Source: Morganella morganii H1r
GTDB lineage: Bacteria > Pseudomonadota > Gammaproteobacteria > Enterobacterales > Enterobacteriaceae
Direction: 5' to 3'
Length of the DNA: 64,000 bases
Assembly (NCBI RefSeq): GCF_000633515.1
Contig: NZ_AYMP01000010.1
Location: forward strand, 62,001-126,000
Shown: piece by piece, positions 1 through 7,993 of the stretch
Numbering within the stretch: the first letter of the stretch is position 1
Layout of the letters: each line of letters opens with the position of its first letter
Notes under the pieces: model-generated
Database searches by the model: none
What the model was told of the DNA's origin: nothing
Seen by the model: the letters and a program-made list of their open reading frames with translations, nothing else
Made by a program: the position numbers and the translations under genes

Positions 1-15
1 GCAGGGTGCCACTTC

Positions 16-181
16 TTCCCCCACTTCATTTTCAGGAATCTCCATAACTCACTGTTTATAATGAAATTACAGCATTTCCCCCACTTAGGTCCTATATATA
101 CGTGCGAAGTGGGGGAAAACACCGGTTTTTGTGGTTCTCCGGACAGCTTCCCCCACTATTCCCCCGTTTAGTCCCCCACTT
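16..181. repeat. Iteron-like TTCCCCCACTT repeats beside the primase gene
   Basis: An 11-base motif TTCCCCCACTT occurs at 16-26 and 76-86, inverted at 107-117, as TTCCCCCACTA at 148-158 and as GTCCCCCACTT at 171-181, the last lying in the final codons of the primase gene. The copies at 76-86 and 107-117 form a perfect 11-bp inverted repeat around an AT-rich core (tatatata). Replication proteins of P4-like satellites recognise short iterons, so a replication-origin role is an inference; the inverted pair could also be a terminator for the minus-strand operon that ends at 168. Confidence 0.5.
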
Positions 182-2201
182 TGGTCTGATGTGGCAGCGG
201 GATGATTTCCTCGCCCCGGAATGCGATCAGATTGTCTTTTTCCAGCTTATCGAGCCAGCGGGAGAACTTTTTGGAGACATCAAAATTCATTGCTTTCATA
301 TCGTCACGCAGCACGGCACGGGTACAGCTTTCGCCTTTGGCTGTCCGTGAGCGGATAGCCTGCCACAGAGCGACATGGTTATCTGTCAGGCGCGGAACAC
401 CGGCCAGATCCGGATCAGATGCCGGGTCGTCATCCCGGACCTCCCGTCCTTCATCATTCAGTACCAGCGAGGTGATGTGATCACCGTCCTCATCCACATA
501 CAAATCCACAGAGTGCAGGTCATAGGCCTGACGCGGCGGTTCTTCCGCATCTTTCATTTTGGTGCAACTGAGGATAATGGCCGGATCTTCGCCCTCACGG
601 CGTACATGGAACTCCACATCCAGCGCGGCACGGAACGCACTGGAACCCCGCGCGCCTTTATCCTGATCTTTGCCGGAGTGATGGATAACCAGCACGGTGG
701 CCTGTGTGGCGGCTTTGATGAAATCGCATCCCTGAATGAATGCCCCCATATCTTTCGCTGCGTTCTCGTCCGAACCACCGAAACAGCGGGCGAGGGTATC
801 GAGGATGATCAGGCGTACCGGCATACCCGTTGTGGTTTTCACATCATTGGCAGCCTGTATCACCTGCTGCACGCTGTCCGGGCTGGCCGGGAAGATCGGA
901 CAATCCACACGGTAGAGTGAATCTATCGGGCTGCCGCCGTTCAGCGTCTGTTCCCATGCACGGATACGGCGGGGAACGCCGATCCCGCCCTCACCGACAA
1001 CATAAATCACCGCGCCCTGTGTGACCGGCTTGCCCGCCCACGGTTTGCCGGTCGCGATATGGCATCCCCACGAGACCGCCAGAAAGGATTTGTAAGAGCC
1101 GCTGGCACCATAAGCACTGGCAACGGAGGAACCGGGCAGATAGCCCTTGATGAGATAATCCTGACGCGTATCAAAGCCGTCAGAGCCTTTACGCAGCGGA
1201 AGAGAGGTGCGGAACGGCGGCGCGTTGTAATCAATGCAGCTCACCGGGACGCGCTGCGGCTGGTAACGCTGTTTATAAAAGGCGGCTTTGGTGGCCTCAA
1301 TACCGTGCTGCCGGCGGAAATCATCCCAGTCACACTGCGAGGCCGCCGGCGGCAGTGAAACCCAGCCATTCACCGCCCGGGCGGCTTTCTCTGCCAGAGT
1401 TTTGCCGGTATTGGCCGTACCGTCAGTGCGGATATCATGATCGCCTGCCAGAATAATAATGGCCTCCGGGTGCTGATTACGTAACGCATTCGCGACATTG
1501 ATAAGATTATTGGCTGAAACCGCAGCCACAATGGCCGCTGAGGTACTAATCAGGCTGAGCGTCAGACCGGTCGCATAACCCTCCGTGATAATGATGGTCT
1601 CCGGTGCTTCCGGAAATTGCACGGTGATAAACGCCTCTTTAAGCTGAGAGCCGGGCAGCAGCCGCTTTTCACCGGCCGGGTTAATCAACTGAGCTCCGGT
1701 AAGATCACCGGCGGTATTGTTCAGCGTGAGTAGCAGGCTGCCTTCACCGAAGGTGATATCACTGATTTGCAGGGTTTGCTGCGCGGTCAGGCAGGGCAAC
1801 CGGGCAGAGAGTCCTTTCTCCGTGAGATAAGGGCTTTCGCGCATTTCGCTGTGGCTGAGGAGCTGGCTGATTCTCTCCTGCGGCACCCGGCGGTGATGGG
1901 TTTTTTCCCTGGCGGGCGGTGTTGACACTGCCAACACCTGGTTTTCTGTCAGTTGCGCCGCTTCGGACAAACTGCATTGCTTTACCAGTGCCACCAGATC
2001 CAGCCCGTCACCGTGGCCGCACTGATTACAGAACCAGGTACCGCGACCGGCTTTATCATCAAACCGGAAGCGATCTTTCCCGCCACAGGCAGGACAGGGG
2101 CCGTGTCTGCTATCCGGTGGCAGGGGAATATCCATCATCGCCATCACTGCCGCCCAGTTGTGGCGGCATCGTGCCACTACATCAGTCACTGATTTATTCA
2201 T
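168..2201 (-). CDS. Island primase-helicase (CHC2 zinc finger, TOPRIM, RecA-like ATPase)
   Basis: This 677-residue protein is a satellite or island replication protein combining primase and helicase modules. A zinc-ribbon of the DnaG/P4-alpha type is visible at about residues 35-65 (CPACGGKDRF then CNQCGHGDG). A TOPRIM domain follows at about 200-260 (ITEGYATGL, then ILAGDHD). The C-terminal half is a RepA/AAA_25-like ATPase with Walker A GASGSYKSF near 375 and a Walker B-like LIILDTL near 470, plus VIHHSGK. Its ATG at 2201 overlaps the stop of the upstream gene by eight bases and is preceded by GGAGGTGAG, so translation is probably coupled. It is the last gene of the minus-strand module led by the integrase-like and AlpA genes. 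It primes or unwinds the element's own DNA by family analogy; no phage structural genes are in view. Confidence 0.85.
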   Translation of the reverse strand: MNKSVTDVVARCRHNWAAVMAMMDIPLPPDSRHGPCPACGGKDRFRFDDKAGRGTWFCNQCGHGDGLDLVALVKQCSLSEAAQLTENQVLAVSTPPAREKTHHRRVPQERISQLLSHSEMRESPYLTEKGLSARLPCLTAQQTLQISDITFGEGSLLLTLNNTAGDLTGAQLINPAGEKRLLPGSQLKEAFITVQFPEAPETIIITEGYATGLTLSLISTSAAIVAAVSANNLINVANALRNQHPEAIIILAGDHDIRTDGTANTGKTLAEKAARAVNGWVSLPPAASQCDWDDFRRQHGIEATKAAFYKQRYQPQRVPVSCIDYNAPPFRTSLPLRKGSDGFDTRQDYLIKGYLPGSSVASAYGASGSYKSFLAVSWGCHIATGKPWAGKPVTQGAVIYVVGEGGIGVPRRIRAWEQTLNGGSPIDSLYRVDCPIFPASPDSVQQVIQAANDVKTTTGMPVRLIILDTLARCFGGSDENAAKDMGAFIQGCDFIKAATQATVLVIHHSGKDQDKGARGSSAFRAALDVEFHVRREGEDPAIILSCTKMKDAEEPPRQAYDLHSVDLYVDEDGDHITSLVLNDEGREVRDDDPASDPDLAGVPRLTDNHVALWQAIRSRTAKGESCTRAVLRDDMKAMNFDVSKKFSRWLDKLEKDNLIAFRGEEIIPLPHQTKVGD

Positions 2202-2738
2202 CGCTGCTCACCTCCGTTGTCAGCAGGGTATTAAGTGTATTGATACGTTCCCACAGGACGTACATCAGCAATTCTTCAGCATAGGGATGTTCAAGCCGGA
2301 TAATGGCAAACGCGAGGGCACAGCACTGGTCAGAGAGTTCTTCAGGCGTGAGAGGGGTGTGATCATACATAAGGCACCCCCGCTGAAGTAAGAAAGAATC
2401 GCGGGTAAATGCAGGTGGGGATAGTAGCCATATAGCAGCCTCCGTCGGGGTCGACATGATGCTGCCACCTGAGACGCCAATCTCGTTGGTGGCAGCCCGG
2501 ACAGGGTTGGCGTTACCGGCCCCAACGGATCCCGGCCTTCCTTGCGGAAGCCCTGCCCGGACTACCATTGAATACAGGCAGATAGGGGCAATCTCCGGAA
2601 ACATGCTGCTGATGTTTCCGGAGACCGTGGGGAGATTCGAAACGCCAATTTCGGCTGCAGATTGTGCCGCAGCTCCGGTAGTATAACGTAAACAGCCTGT
2701 CAGAAAATAATAAAAAATAATCACTTGCGTGCGTCCTC
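2170..2738. repeat. Tandem duplication, copy A (about 568 bp)
   Basis: Bases 2174-2738 align with 2742-3306 at a constant offset of 568 with scattered substitutions. The unit runs from the start of the primase gene to the end of the AlpA gene and carries one Ash-like frame. Best divergence is around 2630-2640, where copy B changed frame. Inside each unit are inverted repeats (TGCCACC / GGTGGCA at about 2463-2495 and AACGCCAA / TTGGCGTT), which suggests structured RNA. Confidence 0.85.
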
Positions 2739-2769
2739 GCGCCACAACATCAGTCACTGATTTATTCAT
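2194..2769 (-). CDS. Ash-like (P4 phage-type) protein, copy A, chimeric start
   Basis: A 191-residue reading frame whose centre matches the Ash/Icd-like family of P4-type prophages: YTTGAAAQSAAEIGV, then MVVRAGLPQGRP and GNANPVRAATNEIGVSGG. The C-terminal 58 residues (from MYDHTPLTPEE) resemble a separate small island protein and may also be made from an internal start. The ATG at 2769 has a strong GGAGGTGAG, but its first eleven residues (MNKSVTDVVAR) are a duplicate of the primase N-terminus joined at the repeat junction; a GTG at 2724 is the likelier ancestral start. It overlaps the primase ATG by eight bases. The role is unknown; Ash-like proteins are linked with P4 regulation or host division inhibition, but that is family knowledge only. 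Confidence 0.55.
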   Translation of the reverse strand: MNKSVTDVVARGRTQVIIFYYFLTGCLRYTTGAAAQSAAEIGVSNLPTVSGNISSMFPEIAPICLYSMVVRAGLPQGRPGSVGAGNANPVRAATNEIGVSGGSIMSTPTEAAIWLLSPPAFTRDSFLLQRGCLMYDHTPLTPEELSDQCCALAFAIIRLEHPYAEELLMYVLWERINTLNTLLTTEVSSDE

Positions 2770-3306
2770 CACTGCTCACCTCCGTTGTCAGCAGGGTATT
2801 AAGCGTATTGATACGTTCCCACAGGACGTACATCAGCAGTTCTTCAGCATAGGGATGTTCAAGCCGGATAATGGCAAACGCGAGGGCACAGCACTGGTCA
2901 GAGAGTTCTTCAGGCGTGAGAGGGGTGTGATCATACATAAGGCACCCCCGCTGAAGTAAGAAAGAATCGCGGGTAAGAGAAGGTAAGGGTAGTAGCCATA
3001 GGGCAGCCTCAATTGGACTTATATTGATGCTGCCACCTGAGACGCCAATCTCGTTGGTGGCAGCCCGAACGGGGTTGGCGTTACCGGGTCCAATTGATAC
3101 CGGCCTTCCTTGCGGAAGCCCCGCCCGGACTACCATTGAATGCAGGTAGGTACGAGCTATCACCGGAAACATGCTGCTGATGTTTCAGGTGATCAATTGA
3201 AACTTCGGAACGCCAATTCCGGCTGCGGATTGTGCCGCAGCGCCGGTAGTATAACGTAAACAGCCTGTCAGAAAATAATAAAAAATAATCACTTGCGTGC
3301 GTCCTC
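2739..3306. repeat. Tandem duplication, copy B (about 568 bp)
   Basis: Second unit of the tandem duplication, nearer the AlpA gene. It ends in GTCCTC at 3301-3306, the same hexamer that ends copy A at 2733-2738. The duplicated primase start (ATG at 2769) marks the internal junction, so the duplication probably arose by unequal exchange after the island's gene order was already set. Confidence 0.85.
2762..3172 (-). pseudogene. Ash-like protein, copy B, interrupted N-terminus
   Basis: The counterpart of the Ash-like gene in the second repeat unit. Reading from the GTG near 3292 gives VIIFYYFLTGCLRYTTG and continues to GIGVPKFQLIT, where a TGA stops the frame; the equivalent position in copy A reads through. 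A new ATG at 3172 immediately after the stop opens a 136-residue frame containing SMVVRAGLPQGRP, the GNANPVRAATNEIGVSGG core and the same C-terminal 58 residues. Either the protein is remodelled to two short products or the copy is decaying. The stop at 2762 overlaps the duplicated primase-like ATG at 2769, as in copy A. Confidence 0.5.
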
Positions 3307-3492
3307 ACGTTTTTTTATGTACGATGCAATCCATTCATTTATTTCACTTTCCACCCAGGCGATGGAGCGGCCGCCGATTCTGACCGGGCGCGGGAATTTC
3401 CCGCGCTCCATCTGCACGTAAACCCATGACCGCTTAAAGCCGGTTTTCTTCATCACATCCCGAACCCGCAATAACGTGTAATCAGACATCAT
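3289..3492 (-). CDS. AlpA-family transcriptional regulator
   Basis: A 67-residue winged-helix/MerR-like regulator of the AlpA family. LLRVRDVMKKTGFKRSWVYVQ forms the helix-turn-helix (residues about 6-25) and the RGKFPRPVRIGGRSIAWVESEINEW block is the family signature. These regulators sit in P4-like islands and control excision or early genes. The start was set at the ATG at 3492, which overlaps the TGA of the upstream integrase-like gene and has GAGG six bases upstream; the next ATG at 3489 is also possible. It lies directly upstream of the duplicated Ash-like segment. Confidence 0.85.
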   Translation of the reverse strand: MMSDYTLLRVRDVMKKTGFKRSWVYVQMERGKFPRPVRIGGRSIAWVESEINEWIASYIKKREDARK

Positions 3493-4370
3493 CAATCCTC
3501 TTTTTGTGTGTAAACGCGCTCGACATAACGGCCACGGCCATCACCATGACCTAAATCCATCGATGTCAGCGCCCTGGCTTCCGTGCGGGAATAGCCCTGA
3601 GACAGGTAATGCGCGATAGAATCCTGCGCCCGTGCATAACGCAGACTGTGCGGCGAGTAGCAGCCGGTCAGCCCGATACGTGCGGTATGTGTGCGCCAGT
3701 AATTCATCGCGGCCTTTAAATCCGGCTTATCGATCAGTCTGCCGTTGCGGCCTTCCGCAACCCGCAGCGCGTTTTCCACCGCCTGTTTCAGGGCGTCCCG
3801 GTCGATAATCTGTACTTCCCGCGGACGGCCGCCTTTTGTACCAAACACAACGGTGACGGTTGAGCGGAAAGTGTTTATCTGATTTTTCCATTTGTTTATT
3901 GACGCACCACACTGCACCGCCTCCTGTGATCTCAGACCTAACAGACGGGCAAGTTGCAGCGCACAGGCAAAGCCCTCATCACGCGCCTGAGCCTGTCGCA
4001 GTGCGGCCTGAAAGTGATCATCCGGGATTGCCAGTTTTGTTCCGGCACGGCTCGCTCCGCTTAATCCGAGCGCCTTATTGGTCAGCCGTTCTGATTCAGC
4101 CAGCTTATCTCTGCCGCCTGTCCGGAGAACGCAGCGCAGGGCGGCCATTTCATTCTGCAATGAGCGCAGGGTGATCCCGGATGACAGGCGATCCGCAATA
4201 AACTGTTCGATATGCTTTGATTTCAGATGCCGGATATCTTTGATCTGGATGTTCAGCGCGAGCAGATGACAGCTGAATCTCTCCATAATCCGGATACGGT
4301 CATGCACGGTTTTGAAACTGCCACCGGCCTGTTTCGCCAGCGTGGTCATTTCTCGGGTTAATTTACTCAT
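3492..4370 (-). CDS. Integrase-domain (tyrosine recombinase-like) protein
   Basis: A 292-residue protein of the tyrosine recombinase fold, resembling the island 'integrase domain' family (PF12834/PF12835 type) rather than the classic P4 integrase. An N-terminal SAM-like core-binding region occupies about residues 1-110. Catalytic-type residues are visible: Arg in RLLGLRSQEAV (about 145), H-x-x-R in HSLRYAR (about 240), LGHGDGRGR (about 273) and a candidate nucleophile Tyr in YVERVY near the C-terminus. It is the first gene of the minus-strand module and overlaps the AlpA gene. Whether it integrates the island or acts as an accessory recombinase cannot be told here; no att site was identified. 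Confidence 0.75.
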   Translation of the reverse strand: MSKLTREMTTLAKQAGGSFKTVHDRIRIMERFSCHLLALNIQIKDIRHLKSKHIEQFIADRLSSGITLRSLQNEMAALRCVLRTGGRDKLAESERLTNKALGLSGASRAGTKLAIPDDHFQAALRQAQARDEGFACALQLARLLGLRSQEAVQCGASINKWKNQINTFRSTVTVVFGTKGGRPREVQIIDRDALKQAVENALRVAEGRNGRLIDKPDLKAAMNYWRTHTARIGLTGCYSPHSLRYARAQDSIAHYLSQGYSRTEARALTSMDLGHGDGRGRYVERVYTQKED

Positions 4371-5119
4371 ACGGATTCCCTGTATTGCGGCTGACTGCGT
4401 GTCTCCGGCGCGTGGTTTGGTGTGCTGAACGATACCTGTGCGCCGGAGCGGGCAGAGGTTGAGGTATTACGGGGCATCGGTATTGCACTCTGTGCAGCCG
4501 CCTGCATAAGCAGGTTATCCCCACGGGCTGAGCAGCCCGTCCCCGGTATCGGTTCAGTGTGGTTATGGTCTCCTTTTTGGTGATTTATCAGACGCTGACA
4601 GTGGTGTCAGAGGCATGACGATGTGTGTAAGTGGTGTCTCACAAGGGCTGAGGGCGGTCTGTGCAGCGGCGTCACTTTCACTGCGTAAAAGTGACGCCTG
4701 AGACTCATTGCGCCTGTCAGACGTTTAACAGCATTGTTTTTACGGCATACTGCGGTCACCCGAAGGCGTCAGTTGCAGACCACAATGACATTGGCATGTG
4801 ACCACCCGAAGGCGTTTCTTGCAGGTCACGGGAAACATTGGCTTTGGCTGCTGTCAGTGACAGCGGAGTTACGCATATCACCGTAGGGGGAATACCCGGC
4901 AGGTTCAAGCGGGTTTACGCATCCTGAAAATGGCCGTAAAAGGTCGCTCTGCTGTAAAGCCAGGAAATACCCGGAATTAGGTCGCTAATAATTAGCATCG
5001 GTAATTGTATTTTGGTTTTAAAAGATTTCCGGAGTAGATCGGGTGATTGAGAATTGGGGGGGAAGTAATCGTCAGAAAAGGTAGTGTTTTTTTGAGCAGA
5101 AAAATGGCAGGATATAGCT
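4371..5119. other. Gene-poor stretch with short direct repeats
   Basis: About 750 bases without a convincing gene. It contains the motif CACCCGAAGGCGT at 4757-4769 and again at 4803-4815 (46 bases apart), each followed by TTGCAG and a GACCAC/GGTCAC half, which may be protein-binding sites for the island module. A hairpin CGGGCT-GAGC-AGCCCG lies near 4525-4540. A frame on the minus strand at 4915-5280 shows no family resemblance and overlaps the better-supported antitoxin remnant. Confidence 0.4.
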
Positions 5120-5359
5120 ATGACCACCATCAATAAATCATTTAAATTCATCATGTTAAATGAATACGAAATTGATAAAGAGATTAACAGTGAAAGTTCG
5201 CGGGACATTGAACTGCGGGTTACATTTAAAAGCCCGGCGTTTGAAGCCATCCACAGCTCAGTGTCTGGCTTATTCCGCATCGGAGCGATTACACAGGAGG
5301 TTATGTGTAAATTTGATAAAGCGTGTATCAGCAGTAGAAATGAACGCTGCTCTGGGTAG
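5120..5359 (+). pseudogene. Truncated NadS/HigA-type antitoxin
   Basis: This 79-residue frame contains FKSPAFEAIHSSVSGLF followed by IGAITQEVMCKFDKACI, the N-terminal dimerisation segment of NadS/HigA-type antitoxins. In that family it is followed by a Cro/C1 helix-turn-helix of about 50 residues. Here the reading frame departs after CISSRNERCSG and stops, so the DNA-binding domain is missing. No toxin gene is beside it. It is probably a remnant left by recombination at the edge of the satellite module. Confidence 0.55.
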
Positions 5360-5404
5360 GTTATTGGGGTAACTGTTGATTTTTGCTTGCTAAGCTAATA
5401 GTGA

Positions 5405-6718
5405 TTAATCGGTTTCACTCCATTTAATGATCTTGGCTGCCTGTCCGGATAATCCTTTGAAAATTGCATCACTGATATGCGGAGGAAAATCTGCCGGTAA
5501 CCCGGTGGTAACAGCAGTAATCACCTTATCTGTGCGGGAAGCCATTTCAAGCATAAGATGACGGGCGGTATCCTGAGAAAAGCCAACCCGTGCGGCGGTA
5601 CTGATAAAATGCCGTGGTTGTATCATCGCAAAATTATATTGTTTATTTTTTCCGTACAGCGCCATTGCCATTTTGGCTTTTTTAAGCGGAATGCTCCTGC
5701 TGCCAAAAATAGGAAATGCAGACATCACATCATAAAGCGGTGTCATCCTGAACGATGTTTCAGGTTCGATAAACAAACTGAAGTTTTTTCCGTGTCCGTC
5801 GATAGCGGCCAGCATCCAGAACAGAATCTGTGATTTAAAAAATAACTCACGATCCTGAGTAGCAAAGCGGGAACCTAACAGCAGATTCATTGCATCCGAG
5901 ATCCCCGGGCCACCATGTGATTCATATTTCAGTGCCGGTGAAACCCCCAGAGCCTGACAAAAATCCTCTTGAGGCAAACGCATCAGCCAGCCGTTCTGTG
6001 ACCACTTCCGGTCAAAACGCTCTACGACCAGCACTTTTTTCTGACCAAATACGGCTAATTCAGCATTGGCTGCCGGAAATCCGAAGGCTTTGGCGATGCG
6101 TAAACACAGCCATTCGTTTTCACAGCTTTCCCGCAGGTCAATATTGTTTTGTTCTATCCGTCCAATAGGAAGTTTAAAAATATGACTGGTCGGTGTGCTG
6201 CCTTGTGGTCGTTGCCAGCAGTTCTGATACCAGAGCAGGGCTGTTTTTTCCTGAGCTCCGGCTAAAGAAATACGGAAATCAGCATCTTCTTCCATTCCCA
6301 GAGGTGCGGTCTGATAACCATCAAGCAGTGTTTCAATCTGATGCTCATCCAGTGGCTCAGCTTGTGTTTCCATGACAGATGGCATCTCGTTGCCTGACGG
6401 ATATAACTGAATTGCGCCCACGCAGTCACGCCCGACACTTGCCAGCAGATCAAACGGGTGCGTTGTATCAACATGGAACCGTGTCTGCATCCTGGCAATA
6501 ATCGTCTCTGAATCCGGCAGCAGGTTGCTGAAGAAATTAAATACTTCTTTACCTCTGATTCTGTTGTGCTGAAGAGGCAGTGATAATGAAATAGCACGGG
6601 AACCGGGCTCAGACAGCCACTCCGGCGTGTATTCGAATGACATAGCACCCGTACCATCCCGATACAGTGTACCTACCACATCACCGTTCATGGCGACTGT
6701 CAGTGCCTGTACTTTCAT
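5405..6718 (-). CDS. hipA: HipA serine/threonine kinase toxin
   Basis: HipA is the kinase toxin of the type II HipBA module; in E. coli it phosphorylates glutamyl-tRNA synthetase and promotes persistence. The 437-residue length matches E. coli HipA (440). An N-terminal subdomain-1 (VGTLYRDGTGAMSFEY) is followed by SLSLPLQ and FFSNLLPDS, the phosphate-binding region near VGRDCVGAIQL (about 105), the catalytic AIDGHGKNFSLF (Asp near 308) and PLYDVMSAF (metal-binding Asp near 331). No disruption is seen. It starts three bases after the hipB stop, in one operon on the minus strand. GC content is nearer the host than the adjacent TIR cassette. Confidence 0.93.
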   Translation of the reverse strand: MKVQALTVAMNGDVVGTLYRDGTGAMSFEYTPEWLSEPGSRAISLSLPLQHNRIRGKEVFNFFSNLLPDSETIIARMQTRFHVDTTHPFDLLASVGRDCVGAIQLYPSGNEMPSVMETQAEPLDEHQIETLLDGYQTAPLGMEEDADFRISLAGAQEKTALLWYQNCWQRPQGSTPTSHIFKLPIGRIEQNNIDLRESCENEWLCLRIAKAFGFPAANAELAVFGQKKVLVVERFDRKWSQNGWLMRLPQEDFCQALGVSPALKYESHGGPGISDAMNLLLGSRFATQDRELFFKSQILFWMLAAIDGHGKNFSLFIEPETSFRMTPLYDVMSAFPIFGSRSIPLKKAKMAMALYGKNKQYNFAMIQPRHFISTAARVGFSQDTARHLMLEMASRTDKVITAVTTGLPADFPPHISDAIFKGLSGQAAKIIKWSETD

Positions 6719-6721
6719 CTC

Positions 6722-6973
6722 TTACCACTCCTTATTCCAGGTCTTTTTCTCATCCGGAGCTGAGCCACGTTTCGTAACATGAAGCTCCAAATCCAGAGCA
6801 GCAAGGATCTTGAACAACGTTTCCAGCTTAGTGGATTCAGGTTTGTTCTCGAAATCAGAAACGGTTGTCTGTTTGATACCAATCAGCTCAGCAGTCTGAG
6901 TCTGACTCATCTTACTGATTTTTCGCTGATCTCTGACAGCATTAGCCAGTGCGGTCGGTGATGTGATTTTCAT
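6722..6973 (-). CDS. hipB: HipB antitoxin and autorepressor
   Basis: An 83-residue Cro/C1-type protein, the antitoxin that binds HipA and represses the operon. The helix-turn-helix is MSQTQTAELIGIKQTTVSDFEN at about residues 22-43, followed by the family's KLETLFKILAALDLELHV dimerisation strand. E. coli HipB is 88 residues; the shorter C-terminal tail here (APDEKKTWNKEW) still ends in tryptophan, as E. coli HipB does. The ATG at 6973 follows GAGGATAAA. Two HipB operators lie directly upstream. Confidence 0.92.
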   Translation of the reverse strand: MKITSPTALANAVRDQRKISKMSQTQTAELIGIKQTTVSDFENKPESTKLETLFKILAALDLELHVTKRGSAPDEKKTWNKEW

Positions 6974-6976
6974 TTT

Positions 6977-7021
6977 TATCCTCTGTGGCGGATATTTTAA
7001 TAATATCCCCTATGGGGGATA
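6977..7021. promoter_or_regulatory. Two HipB operators, TATCC-N8-GGATA
   Basis: TATCC-TCTGTGGC-GGATA at 6977-6994 and TATCC-CCTATGGG-GGATA at 7004-7021 both match the operator consensus known from E. coli hipBA exactly, spaced 27 bases centre to centre. A weaker TAGCT-N8-GGATA lies at 7031-7048. The first operator overlaps the hipB ribosome binding region, so repression is expected to be tight. Confidence 0.85.
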
Positions 7022-7399
7022 AAATTAGAATAGCTGCTATGAGGGATAAAGGCAATGTAAGTTAGTATTCTTAGTTGGTAGCGGGAAGATAGGTCTATAC
7101 AAGGGATATCTACTAATTCTCTTGAGACTGAGAAGGTTGTGATACCCAGGGAAGTTATCAGCATTTAATTCCGATAAAATGCGTACATTTATTTTTTTTG
7201 GAATAATATATCGATTTATAAAATAAATTGATGTTTTTTGCGGCAAACTAAAAATATATCTAAACATCGTGGCGCAATTTATACAAAAAATGGAATTAAT
7301 TCATATCATTGATTAGTAACATTTTATTAAAATTCTATTGATAAGTTTTTAAATGTATTTATCATGCATATGATTTGTTTCATATTATAATTATAGGTA
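7022..7399. other. AT-rich intergenic region between hipBA and the TIR cassette
   Basis: This 378-base gap marks the switch from roughly host-like composition to very AT-rich DNA. It should contain the divergent promoters; a TATAAT at 7385-7390 with loosely matching upstream T-rich sequence is the best candidate for the plus-strand cassette. No recombination site was recognised. Confidence 0.4.
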
Positions 7400-7993
7400 A
7401 TGAATGGTGGGTGCCTAGTGGATGAATATAAATGTAATTTAATATATGAACATTATAAAAGTAATGTATCTATATTGAAATCAGCAGGAAATAAAAGAGA
7501 TTTTTTATTTTATCTCTTGGTTTTATCAATGATTTTAATAGCTCTCCAGAGTATGAATTCTGATTTTATTAATGGTGTTTTAGTTAGTGTTGGTAAGCTT
7601 GACAATAATAGATTGCCAGGTGATGAAATATTATTTTTAACATTTGTGATTTTGTCATTTGTATTATTTGTTAAGTACACTCAGTCTTGTTTTTTTATTA
7701 ATATGTGCTACAAGTATTTAAATTTAATAGAATCTGAGTTAAATAAGGAATTTGTAGGAACAAAGTTATTTACTTTTGAAGGAGAGTTTTATAAGAGCAG
7801 CAATTCCTTCTATAGAACGATGATTTCATTTTTTTATAAAATAGTTTTTCCAATTATTATTATTTTATTCATTATTTCCATCATGATCTATAATTTTTAC
7901 AGACTAAAATACTATGACATCTACTATATAATTAATACCACTGTCTTTTTTATTTATATTATTTATTTGTTTGTTTATATTTTTAAAAAGTGA
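7400..7993 (+). CDS. Four-helix membrane protein of the TIR cassette
   Basis: I do not recognise this 197-residue protein. Four hydrophobic segments are visible at about residues 30-50, 76-98, 143-166 and 172-195, with a 45-residue polar stretch between helices 2 and 3 (about 100-142) and a lysine-ended C-terminus. The coding sequence is extremely AT-rich. Its stop overlaps the GTG of the TIR gene (GTGA at 7990-7993), so the two are translationally coupled. The start is uncertain: ATG at 7400 has only AGGT close by, while GTG at 7418 sits behind GGTGGG. In defence operons, small membrane partners commonly act as pore-forming effectors or anchors; that role here is inference from context. Confidence 0.75.
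   Translation: MNGGCLVDEYKCNLIYEHYKSNVSILKSAGNKRDFLFYLLVLSMILIALQSMNSDFINGVLVSVGKLDNNRLPGDEILFLTFVILSFVLFVKYTQSCFFINMCYKYLNLIESELNKEFVGTKLFTFEGEFYKSSNSFYRTMISFFYKIVFPIIIILFIISIMIYNFYRLKYYDIYYIINTTVFFIYIIYLFVYIFKK

Noticed and set aside
168-2201. Frames on the plus strand inside the primase gene (for example 375-920)
   Set aside because: They are antisense shadows of a gene with clear zinc-finger, TOPRIM and Walker motifs.
4915-5280. Minus-strand frame of 121 codons
   Set aside because: No family resemblance or ribosome site, and it overlaps the recognisable NadS-type remnant on the other strand.
7037-7267. Minus-strand frame of 76 codons between hipB and the TIR cassette
   Set aside because: Lies in the AT-rich promoter gap, has no recognisable motif and no good start.
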